Of a stretch of DNA of 64,000 nucleotides, positions 9,701-18,604 are shown in pieces (the stretch's first letter is position 1; every line of letters begins with the position of its first letter). The notes beneath the pieces were generated by a model. That model was not told where the DNA came from, made no database searches, and saw only the letters and a program-made list of their open reading frames with translations. The DNA comes from Melanopsichium pennsylvanicum (taxonomy: Eukaryota; Basidiomycota; Ustilaginomycetes; Ustilaginales), in NCBI GenBank assembly GCA_900208305.1, contig OAPG01000010.1:124001-188000 (forward strand), read 5' to 3'. A program made the position numbers and the translations under genes.

Positions 9701-10309
9701 ATGCCATACTTTCCAGCAACACCCAACATCATCAACGGCACAACAACCATGATCTCCGTTGCCCAAGTGCACCAAGATGCACCGACCGCAATCATCTCAC
9801 TGTCATGGGCCTTGATCGTCATACCCTGCCTTTTTCTTGTCGCTGCCTTTGCTTGGATCATGTACAACTTTAGCACGCCTTCCGAATTCCATTCAGATAA
9901 CGACTTCTCCCACACTGATACCATCGAGGAGCAAGTCTTTTCAGACGATCATGAGAAAGAGACGCTCTTGGATGCATTCAACCAATCTCAATCCCACTCA
10001 AACGCGTCATCCGCTTCTACTGACTCGAATTCTGCCTGGAAAATCAATGCCAAATTCAGCACAACCTCACGAGGCGGCTCTGTATACACTTCCTATCCGG
10101 ATCTAAACCACACACGCTCTCCAAAGTCGAAACGATCAAGTCTAAATCTCCAAGCCAAATCAAATCGCAGCGTCGGCAGTAAGGCCGCAAAAGTGCAAGC
10201 ATCGAATTGGCACAGCATGCTGCACCATCTCGAAAACCTCGATCCCATCGATAGGCAAGAGTTGCAAAGGTCTTCTTCGACAGCCAGCGACACTCGCAAG
10301 TCCGACTGA
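9701..10309 (+). CDS. Single-pass membrane protein of unknown function
   Basis: 202 aa, first ATG after a pyrimidine-rich leader. One strong transmembrane segment at about residues 30-57 (IISLSWALIVIPCLFLVAAF). A short N-terminal part precedes it, and a long polar Ser/Asp/Asn-rich tail follows, with acidic patches and many possible phosphosites (SSASTDSNS, SKRSSLNLQ). The positive-inside balance favours a cytoplasmic C-terminal tail. No conserved domain recognised. It sits at the left edge of the accessory island and may be restricted to smut fungi, but that is inference. Confidence 0.6.
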   Translation: MPYFPATPNIINGTTTMISVAQVHQDAPTAIISLSWALIVIPCLFLVAAFAWIMYNFSTPSEFHSDNDFSHTDTIEEQVFSDDHEKETLLDAFNQSQSHSNASSASTDSNSAWKINAKFSTTSRGGSVYTSYPDLNHTRSPKSKRSSLNLQAKSNRSVGSKAAKVQASNWHSMLHHLENLDPIDRQELQRSSSTASDTRKSD

Positions 10310-11064
10310 CTTTCGACGCCAACCACAGACCAGAATCGTCTTCTCTTTGACTGCATCGCATTGCAATGTTCTCGCTGTATTTCTAGCATCTCTTCAATCG
10401 CAGGCCTCGCTATGCTCTCCCACAATTGATTCGCCTGATTCACACGTATCGCTCTACTTTCCACGAGCCTGCGCCTGGCTCCAACTCAAGACTCGTATTG
10501 CATGACGAAGCACGCATTTCGAGCATAAATATCCAATGGTCGAGGTTCTTAACTCAGCGCACAGAGTCTCACGACGCAGTTCATTCAAGATGCGCACCCT
10601 AGTCGTGGGCTCGCCTAGGTATCGCTGCACCTCGCCGATTTCGCATACATGTCTTTTGCACTCGGTCTTCATCCCCGCCAATGAAGCATTGGCGCCCCTG
10701 CGCATCTCTTTCCGCATCAGCTCCTGCCACATTCATCCTCGGCGCTTCCTCTCTAGAGCAGCTCAACCCATTGTTGCTGCGCTATAAACTCTTTGGCTGC
10801 CCACCAATCGACCAAAAGCATGCACACACAGCCGCTTGTTCTGCTGTGTGACGGAATGCTTATAACAATGCCACCATTCGTGCCAAAAAAGGTCTCCTCA
10901 CATTCCGCAACCTTGACTTCTCTCAACCCCTATCCCTCTACTTCCTTGGTTCGTCGCCCAGACACTTAAGCTGCTCGCTATCCTTTCTTTCTTACTCACT
11001 CAGTCATTTTCACCCTCACTCTTTGGACTGCATCCACATACGATTCTCAGCGACAGCCATCACG
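10310..11064. other. Intergenic region with TATA-like site
   Basis: No supported gene on either strand. TATAAA at 10782-10787 and TTATAA near 10860 are possible core promoter elements for the frame starting at 11065. Confidence 0.35.
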
Positions 11065-11851
11065 ATGGTGGAAATCACCCTTGCGGACAGTAGCAGCAAA
11101 CTAGACGCTCAGAAGGTCCCGGATGCTGATGACAATGTCGAGGAACTCACTCAGCAACTGGCTTCACAATCCCTGGCACTCACCAAGCCGCGCATGTTCA
11201 AAGCCACTTTCTTCTGGGACAGGATCGTCTCAGACAACCTCGAAATGGACGACAACTACGTCTTTGGCTATCCTGGAATCTCGGCTTACAAGATGACGCA
11301 TGTCTTGAAAGCATACACACAATATCGCAAGAGAACTAAAGGTGCATACTTTGACCAGGGTGAGCAAGCACAGGTCATTTCCGAGCTCTGCACGATGCTC
11401 GATTCTGCCCAGCTACTTGAAGACAACGAACTCCCCGGAATCTCCTTCTTTGACCCCCACATCATGCTTCACTGTCCAAACCAAAAGTCTCTCGTCAAGA
11501 GCGCCGAGCTTCTCGGTCGCAAGCACACCCTTTAAGGTTACAGGATGATCTCGTGTCGAGGGGCTTTCCCTTTCGACCTGCTTATTGGGGTTTCGAAGGG
11601 CTGATGGCAGATCCTGACGAGAAGAAGCTTACCAACAATTTCATGACCTACCTGTCCAAATACGTCGGACGCCTTGGAAAGACTCAGGTGTGTGGGCAAA
11701 GTTCTACGAGATTTCAGGTTTTCGGGCTAATAGGGCTTTTGCCGGAGATTTGTTTATTCTTACCGAAGCAAGTACCATCAGAGAGTACGGCCCCGTTCCT
11801 CCCTTTCGTGGCGTCAAGCCGAAGCGAACTGAATACGCTCGTTTGTTATAG
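11065..11851 (+). pseudogene. Frameshifted gene of unknown family (or unrecognised introns)
   Basis: A good start (ATG 11065) opens a 157-aa frame to TAA at 11535 (e.g. MFKATFFWDRIVSDNLEMDD, FGYPGISAYKMTHVLKAYTQ). Protein-like sequence then continues in a second frame from about 11536 (GFPFRPAYWGFEGLMADPDE, NNFMTYLSKYVGRLGKTQ). After about 11690 it continues in a third frame (WAKFYEISGFRANRAFAGDL, PPFRGVKPKRTEYARLL), ending at TAG 11849-11851. The second shift coincides with a GTGTGTG run, the kind of place where a 2-bp slip occurs. I read this as one gene of about 260 residues with two frameshifts. No domain recognised. Introns are possible but no clean GT..AG pair restores both joints. Confidence 0.5.
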
Positions 11852-12343
11852 GTTCAACAATGCCTTTTCGCATTGGACCATTATCAGACGTAACCACTGA
11901 CACGAACTAATGAACTTCTGGCTACGCCTCAATCACACGTCTTGACACCCTTTCTGCTTGTAGCCATATAAAGATCAAACTACGCGAATCGAATCACCAC
12001 GCAAACCCGCTTCAGAACGCGTACAACAATCGAGCCAAGCCCAAGTGCATGTGCAAGGGCTAGTGTTGAGCTTGCGTTTCGGTGAGGCAGGACCGCGCAT
12101 TCCTCAAGTCACCGAGTCTGATACAGACGTTTGTAGCCCATATGATCAAGCGTCCAACGAGGATCTGACCGTATGGCAAGGACTGAGCACTTATTTAGCT
12201 CTGATACGACTTTGCTCAACTTCTCCTTAGCTCAATCGCACCCGAGCGCCCCGAAAGCCTCTCTTGTCACCTTGAAACACGCGTTTTACCTTGGATGTCC
12301 CTTTTCGTCTGGGCTCACTCCTCTCGTTTCACGCTGATCGAAA
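11852..12343. other. Spacer with scattered coding-like fragments
   Basis: Short protein-like pieces occur but none is long enough to support. It may be remains of the same decayed locus as its neighbours. Confidence 0.25.
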
Positions 12344-13053
12344 CTGACAGCGTGGACCACAGTACTGAAGTGGGTGTATGCGGTGAATCATGTCTGGTAT
12401 CAGGTCCCTAACCGTGTCTCCTTCGTCAGTTGTATACAAGGACACTGATCCGTCCGGACATACCGTGCTTAAGCTGATTTCTGAGAACATCGCGAAGAAG
12501 CTCAGTCGATTACGTGTTGGGACAAAATCATTCCTTGGACCTCCAAAAACATGACCATGGTCTTCGAGCTGCCCGATATTCTCGGTCTCGAACGAAAGGA
12601 AAGATCGCGCAATTTCCAGCCCCTTGAAAAAGCGCAGATCCTTCGCGACATTGTCTATCATTTTTAATTCAAAGAGATCATCGCCAAGACGTCCAGTGCC
12701 CCTGCAATCTGGTTCAAGAGCGCCACCATATTGTTCAAATACAGAAACTACCTCATGGTTGAGCTTCTTGTTCAGAAACCTCCGCTGCACAAGGGGTTTT
12801 CCATGGAGGTGATTAGCAAAGCTTTTAGGTCGGAATATGTTGAAGCGCACATGTGTCGTTGAACCTGTTTCACAAAGGCATCTTCTTTGAAGAAGTGCTT
12901 TGCGAAGTAGGTTCTAAGTACGTTCTGGGCCTTTCGGACCTTTTGGACACGAGTCACCTCATTGCACTGGCTCAATATTATAGGTTCAACACAGGAGCCG
13001 AGGATGAACAGAGGTGTTCACAGGCACTCTTATGTTTCTCGCTCGATCTCTGA
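12344..13053 (+). pseudogene. Decayed gene of unknown family with frameshifts and a nonsense codon
   Basis: Plus-strand segments read as ordinary protein but in shifting frames: VVYKDTDPSGHTVLKLISEN, then MTMVFELPDILGLERKERSR, then after an in-frame TAA near 12664 FKEIIAKTSSAPAIWFKSAT and LVQKPPLHKGFSMEVISKAF. A further shift gives LNLFHKGIFFEEVLCEVGSK and SDLLDTSHLIALAQYYRF. That makes at least two frameshifts and one stop. The opposite strand has a 173-aa open frame, but its composition looks like a shadow. It may be the 3' half of the same original gene as 11065-11851 or a second relative. No family recognised. Confidence 0.45.
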
Positions 13054-13613
13054 GGCACACAAAACCAAAAAAACTCCCACTCCTCGAACAGAACTCACCT
13101 CAGGAAGTCTTGTACTCCGTCCCAGCTCTGCCTTGAATTCGACTTCATAGTCGAGTCACAGACTTGCACACTCACTCTACCTAGACTTTACAGTATTATG
13201 CTAATCAATAATCGTTCAGCCAGCTCTTTGCGCGTACATGAACCAGTGAAGTTCACACCCACTTCTGTGTCACTTTTCTGAATGGTCGCCTTCCGTCTGT
13301 GACTGATGTTTGATGTTCATTGACAGGTGGGAGTCGCAAGGAAATGAAATGCACTGAGCGACAATATAGATGAAGCAAATGTTGGCCGCATTCATATATG
13401 CCAGCGAGACATGCCCACTTGGTTGCAAACGCTCGGCACTTTTTCGTTTCTACTCCTTTTTTCGCTCGTACATACTGTAGCTTCTCTTACCGTACTCCGA
13501 TTCCCCGATGTGCATATAAGGCGGCACTTTCCCTTCTCTTCATTCTTACTTGCATTACACAAAACCACCTCTCCGCGTCTCTCTCTTGCATTCCTTCTTT
13601 CGTTGCCGCCAAC
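13054..13613. other. Intergenic; promoter of the first secreted-protein gene
   Basis: Short spacer ending in a C/T-rich leader. The only structured element is the TATA-like site listed separately. Confidence 0.4.
13515..13520 (+). promoter_or_regulatory. TATA-like element before secreted-protein gene 1
   Basis: TATAAG about 94 bp upstream of the ATG at 13614, at a plausible distance given a leader of 50-70 nt. Position only; no experimental support. Confidence 0.35.
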
Positions 13614-14252
13614 ATGGTTGTTCTCTCCGCACGCCTTCTCAACGTTGTGCTCATCGCCTTGGCACTCTTCACCTTGGTCTCTGCCGTTCGCGTCGTAGAA
13701 GTAGACCATGAACCGCTGTTGGATGAACGTGATCAACGCGTGTACGATCACGCAAAACGACTGTATCAAGATTTTTCCATGGGTCGCATAACCCTCAACG
13801 GAGACGATCATAAATACATGTTCAGCAAAAAAGATCTAGGCTACTTCCTAAAAAGACAGGAAAACATCCCAGAAGGACAGAAGAAAATCGCGAGTCTTCT
13901 CCACGAGGGAGCTGTGAGCGGGCAAGGCGTCCTGCATTGGCAGGATCCTGCTATCCCTCGAAAAATTCCTAGCCATCAAAAGTTTGTTCACGAGGTGCCT
14001 GTTGGCAAGGAGCCAACTTTTTACACGAGTATCGTCATGCCGAACAGCAAAGAGGGAAAGTTTTTGGGGCTGTCAAAAACCATATCACCGGCTCAGCCAC
14101 ATGGTCACGTATCCCTAGTATTTTGGAAATATCATCCTAACACTGACTATACCAAGCTGCTCAGAATCGATACTGTGCGTCTTGATTCAGTGCCACAGGA
14201 GAAGCTGATCAAGCTTCACAACCTCATTTCTGGACTTCCTAGAGTTCATTGA
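13614..14252 (+). CDS. Secreted effector-like protein, paralog 1
   Basis: 212 aa, intronless. The ATG at 13614 opens a clear signal peptide (VVLSARLLNVVLIALALFTL, likely cleaved after VSA). An upstream open extension lacks such a feature. The mature protein has no cysteines and no recognised catalytic domain. It shares a C-terminal core with the gene at 15341: FYTSIVMPN here against YYTSIIMPN there, then LVFWKYHPN against RAFWKYDQR, then LLRIDTV against LLEMDTI, with conserved spacing. A third, broken copy lies at 16325-16882. Small secreted proteins in tandem paralogous arrays are typical of smut effector clusters, so I infer a host-interaction role; function is unproven and I do not recognise a named family. 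Confidence 0.8.
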   Translation: MVVLSARLLNVVLIALALFTLVSAVRVVEVDHEPLLDERDQRVYDHAKRLYQDFSMGRITLNGDDHKYMFSKKDLGYFLKRQENIPEGQKKIASLLHEGAVSGQGVLHWQDPAIPRKIPSHQKFVHEVPVGKEPTFYTSIVMPNSKEGKFLGLSKTISPAQPHGHVSLVFWKYHPNTDYTKLLRIDTVRLDSVPQEKLIKLHNLISGLPRVH

Positions 14253-15340
14253 GTCATCTTTCTCTGAAATTCTACTTTAAACCCCTTTATCATATCTTGT
14301 TTTTGTCCACCAACCGAAACTCATTTCCTTAGCTTTTCTGTCTATGCTAGACTTTTTACGAGATATGATTTGTTCACACGGACAAGTCAAAACCATTTAT
14401 TTCCCTACAGAGTCTGCCTTGATTCAATACGATCTATACTTCAGCGGAAGGAGGAGGCAGTCTGGACCTCGAAATTGAGCTCAAATGCAATATGTGGCGT
14501 GTTTGATGCAGTAATGAGGTGGGCGGGGATGCTTCATCGCCGATACGATTCATGAGAAATATGATATAATACAGTAAGCAGATTTTTTGTACAAATTCAG
14601 CCTCATTGATCCCACGACGATGTAATGCACGTGCGAGAACTGCAGCTTTTTGTTTCAGCATCGCCATCACATCGCCTTTCTGCACGATTGGGGCGAGTGA
14701 TACATTGATTTTCCCACCTGTCGTCAGGGCTCCCGAGCCGAGTCCACGTCATCTTGTTTTGAAAGTGGGCTTCTTCTCGGCTGCTGAGTCTATGGAAATG
14801 ATGCTCATCACCGAGCCTGTTAGGCTTACAGAGGGTAAGTTATGAAGCCGGGAAAAACGGTGCTCAGAGATCACCGCCACTCATAAGAGCACAAAACTTT
14901 ACAATTGAAATGACACTTCAGCACAACATGCAAAGAAAAAGGCTTCCTACCTAGGCAAATGTTATTGAAATTCGGTTTGATGGAACACAAGGTCGGTCAA
15001 CGACGCAGATTCAGCCCGCTGAAGCGCGTTTGATGTGCGTCGCCAGCACAGACAAACTTGAAATTTGTCATGTCTCTGAGATCCTCACTACGACCCCATC
15101 AGAAGCTATATCGGCATACTGAAGCATTTTTGCTCACAGGAGATTATAGACCTACGCAGACCAATGAAATTCCGCGTGATGAGGGGCGTTCGGGGTGCAG
15201 ACCTAGACGAATTTTGATGTGAATCGCTTCAAGTCAGATGCAGGAAGTAGAGCACCCACAAAGACTCTTGTCGAAAGTTGTTGGGTTCTTCGACGCTTCC
15301 CCCTAAACAGTCACTTGTGCCAGCAAAAACCAGGCCCATC
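14253..15340. other. Spacer between the two secreted-protein genes
   Basis: About 1.1 kb with no supported gene. Short open frames lack homology to the neighbours. The last ~60 bp is the leader of the second paralog. Confidence 0.4.
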
Positions 15341-15871
15341 ATGGTAGTAATGCGTGGACACTTTGTTCAACTTCTCTTGATCGCTCTGGTCCTCACTGCA
15401 TCGGTTTTTGCCACACTCACCGGGGTACCAATTTCTAGTGCAGAAGCGAGAATGTTTTACAATGCTGCTCAACAATCTACCTCAGCACCAGAGGACTACG
15501 ACCATTACAAAAATCTGTATAACGACAAGTTACACCAGGCTGGAATTACTGTTTTGTCAGGCAACGAGATGCAGACTCACCTCCATAACCTTGCAAAAAA
15601 TTCTCTTGGAGTCGTTTACAACGGAGAGAAAAATCAAGTTGATTACTACACCAGCATCATCATGCCCAACACCTTTCAAGGCCATCAATTCAAGCTCGTT
15701 GGTGATGCGCAACGTCCCGACAAGGTCGCCCGGGCATTTTGGAAATATGATCAAAGATCGGGTACGGTAACGTTACTCGAAATGGACACAATTGAGCACA
15801 AGAGGGAACAATTCGATCTTCAAAAACTTAGCAAAGTCATTCCTGTCAACTTGGTTCGGAAGATTCTTTGA
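15341..15871 (+). CDS. Secreted effector-like protein, paralog 2
   Basis: 176 aa, intronless. The ATG at 15341 gives a signal peptide (MRGHFVQLLLIALVLTASVF followed by ATL). The frame extends upstream only through non-ATG codons. The mature part is cysteine-free. It carries the same core as its neighbour at 13614: YYTSIIMPN, FWKYDQRSGTVTLLEMDTI, then a Lys/Leu-rich tail. It is about 36 residues shorter, mainly in the middle. The two genes are in tandem on the same strand about 1.1 kb apart, which indicates local duplication followed by strong divergence, as expected for effectors under selection. Role inferred, not shown. Confidence 0.8.
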   Translation: MVVMRGHFVQLLLIALVLTASVFATLTGVPISSAEARMFYNAAQQSTSAPEDYDHYKNLYNDKLHQAGITVLSGNEMQTHLHNLAKNSLGVVYNGEKNQVDYYTSIIMPNTFQGHQFKLVGDAQRPDKVARAFWKYDQRSGTVTLLEMDTIEHKREQFDLQKLSKVIPVNLVRKIL

Positions 15872-16324
15872 ATTCGTTTTCGAAAGGTGTGCTAAAGTGC
15901 TCAAAAGCGAGAATCCAAAGCTCTTTGCATCAGTGGATCTTCATCTCAAACTGTTACCTACACCATCGACAAGCTGAAAGTCCACCTCAACGTTGTTACC
16001 AACGTTCGACACGATCATGAATTCTACTTGGATGTGATTTGCCAATCTTGAATCATCTTAGTGGTCCGACGTATGTCACTTTCAGAGGTTTGACTGTAAA
16101 ACCTGAGGTTGTCATCACAAAGCTCAGGAAAGCAGCAACATTGATCATGGTGGGAGGCACAACCCACGACCCACTCCTCGCATTTTGCTTGTGGTCCCAC
16201 TCTTTGCCGAAAATGACATACGCTGCTATGTAAGTAAGCATCACGCTGGAAAAGACATAGCCCGTTTTGCGCCTACTTTTACGCTGTTGCCCATTCTAAG
16301 CTCACAATACTGATCGCCCTATTT
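15872..16324. other. Spacer between paralog 2 and the broken paralog
   Basis: About 450 bp. No gene supported, though several short coding-like fragments occur. Confidence 0.35.
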
Positions 16325-16882
16325 CGCTACATATTTCTCTTTTCCCTTTTTCTGGTACTGCTGTCCTTTGTTTCCGGTCTACTCCTGCTAACAGGCACAG
16401 ACCAGGAAATGTATCTTCGGGCTTTGGATAAATATTAATCTGCAGGGTATTTTCGGCACGACTTCGATCCTTCAAAATTTCAAGAATGGCGCGATGGTCA
16501 GGTTGGGGCGGTATGGCTTGAAAAGGCTAAGAATGAAGGCGTGATGTACGTTGGACGAAGCAACAGTGGTGTGCTAGGCCGCCAAGGGATCTAATTTTCC
16601 AGCTTGATTGAACCTCGAAACGCTCCTCTTCACGACGAAATGCTTACTGAAGAGATGTGCCTCCGCAAATCGATTCAGGTTCCATATGGCCACCTGGTGA
16701 AGGATGCAGCCATATTTTGGAAACATGTGCGTAATGGATTGGGGGTCAAAAAGTTTAAAGCCCTCAAATTGGACTATCTTGTCCATCACGGAGCACATTA
16801 CGCAACCGAGGACCTTGAAACTATTCTAAGTGGATCACAAGCAGGGGCTCTACACGCTCCAGTGCACCCAGTGATTGAATGA
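16325..16882 (+). pseudogene. Secreted effector-like protein, paralog 3, broken by two stops
   Basis: One continuous frame carries all family landmarks: a hydrophobic leader (FSLFLVLLSFVSGLLLLTG), a segment DQEMYLRALDKY matching the region after the signal peptide of paralog 2, then SSLIEPRN in the place of YTSIIMPN, AIFWKHVRN in the place of FWKY, and a Leu/Lys-rich tail to TGA at 16880-16882. The frame is interrupted by TAA at 16436-16438 and again at 16592-16594, and no ATG precedes the leader. There is no frameshift, so decay is recent or the stops lie in unrecognised introns. Homology is by my own alignment of the three copies. Confidence 0.65.
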
Positions 16883-17760
16883 GTGCGTTTCAGCTTTCAG
16901 CCCTTACCAGTAGCCAAGCCTCAGCGTTGAGCTTCAAACTCGATCATCTACTTCTCACAGACGATCAAGAGGTCTGTGTAGGATCCTCGTCTCAAGACCC
17001 TTGGCAAAGCAGAAAGCCAAGACACGCGGCGAAAATGATTCAGGATCAAGCTGACTGAATTCTTGCACAGATCTGAGCTCGGAGATCCAAGCCAGAACTT
17101 GAGCGCAAGAGACCTGGTCCGGAAACTGAGCGGTTCACGAAGCGAAAGGTGAAACGATAATAAGCCAATCGCAACTGAGGTCCTCACTGGCTTGGTTGGT
17201 GATGCTTGGAAGAAAGGTTCTCACAGCGCTCATTTTCACTTGGATGCGCACAACATCATTTTCTGCATCGTATTGTGCGCAGGAAAAGCGCACAATGTGC
17301 CGGTGGTGCCTTTAAAGGCTTTGTGCGCTCCAGGTGTAAAAACCTCTTCACTTATCGCAGGCCTACAATTATTGATTCGGTTTCTCTGCGCAGACAACCG
17401 CGCATTCCTGATCAGCTAGCATTGATGAGCAAACATCAACTCAGGGAATCTGGGAAGCAAAGTGATATGCGCGGCGCAGTGGTCTTGGAAATGCGCAGCG
17501 GCAGAGCTTGAATAAAGTCAACAGTTTGGATTATAGAGGTACCCATGCCAGCAGTGTACGAGGCAAGGTGCTTCAAGAAGCTTGACCTACTTAAAGGCAA
17601 CTATTCGGCCAAAGACTGCCCCATTTCCTCAACAATCTTGTTCGAGCTCCCCAGGTCAATTCCGTCTCCGCGCCAGCAATTTGTTCGTTCATCAGAGACC
17701 CACCCACAATCTACGATTCTGCCAGCAGCATTTAAACACTATCATTGTGCCATCGCGGGA
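16883..17760. other. Spacer, no supported gene
   Basis: Short open frames only. GTGCGCA-type motifs recur around 17245-17335 (GCGCACAA), possibly a local sequence quirk. Nothing recognised. Confidence 0.3.
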
Positions 17761-18604
17761 ATGGATTCAGTAAGTACCAAGCTGTGCTGTCAGTAAGTAC
17801 CAAGCTGTGCTGAGATTGACAAAGCTTTGCTTGAACCCTGGTGCGAAGGTCACCCACCAGCTTTCGGCTGTAGCATTGAGTACCTCTTTGGCTGAGGACG
17901 GTAGCTGTGATGTCGACAGCGGTAACGAAGCTTGGAAAGACGGTGGCAAGCTCTCCCTCAGCACTTGGTTGAAGGACATGACTGGACATTTTACGGGCTT
18001 CACTGCTGATTATCTACTCGACACGAGCATCCCTTGGTGTAAAAAACCCTACACCCATATCTTTGTTGAAGTGGGCAACACCGCCACCAACAAGAGGAAG
18101 TGGACCGGAAAAGACGAGAAGAAGCGTCGTGAGGCCATCATTTTGGAAATCTCTAGGCGTGCACTCAAGGAATCCACTGTCGCACCCATTCAGCCTCTAG
18201 TCCGCTTTGTTAACGACGAGATCTATGTCACTGTCAGCGATGCTGCCTTTCTCGAGTCTCTCTGGCGTTCGCCCCTTGTTTATCAAGGCAAAGAGCTCAA
18301 GATCGCTTATCGCGGACTACCCTGGAGCAACATCACCGTCTGGAAACTGGCCAGCGGAGAGCCGATGACCATGCAAGAGCTGGAACATGCTTGTAGAGCT
18401 TTCAAAAATGGCCGGAAAGATCTGATTCAAATTTTTGCCGGCTTCTACGAGGTTCGAGGAATGCAAACCGGACCAATCTATAACGGAGAGGTCCTTGTTT
18501 TTTGGAGCAACTTCTTCCAGCGCAAGAATCCCAAGTTCAACGGAGAGACCCTTCAAGTTGTTTACTACGGCGAGGATAGTGATGTTGAGACCGACGGAGA
18601 GTAG
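17761..18604 (+). CDS. Unknown protein; proposed model with tiny first exon
   Basis: A long frame, open from 17774 to TAG at 18602-18604, has no ATG before 17978. A splice model repairs this: exon 1 17761-17769 (ATG and two codons), intron 17770-17860 (GTAAGT...CCAG, 91 bp), exon 2 17861-18604, giving 250 aa in one frame. If unspliced, translation could start at ATG 17978 (208 aa). The product has no signal peptide and is rich in charged residues. Sample segments are KKPYTHIFVEVGN, RREAIILEISRRALKES, LVRFVNDEIYVTVSDAAFLE and ELKIAYRGLPW, with an acidic C-terminus. Alternating beta/alpha pattern suggests a compact globular fold; no domain recognised. It sits beside the secreted-protein cluster but is unlike it. 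Confidence 0.5.
17767..17812 (+). repeat. 23-bp perfect tandem duplication containing a splice donor
   Basis: Two identical 23-bp units (17767-17789 and 17790-17812) each include CAGTAAGTACC, a strong 5' splice-site consensus. The first donor fits the proposed splice model. Use of the second would add 23 nt and break the frame. Confidence 0.85.

Noticed and set aside
12329..12850. 173-aa open frame on the minus strand
   Set aside because: The plus strand of the same stretch reads as ordinary protein in pieces; the minus frame has no recognised features and is probably a shadow of the decayed gene.
14606..14845. 79-aa open frame between the secreted-protein genes
   Set aside because: No signal peptide, no similarity to the paralogs' core motifs, no leader-like upstream sequence.
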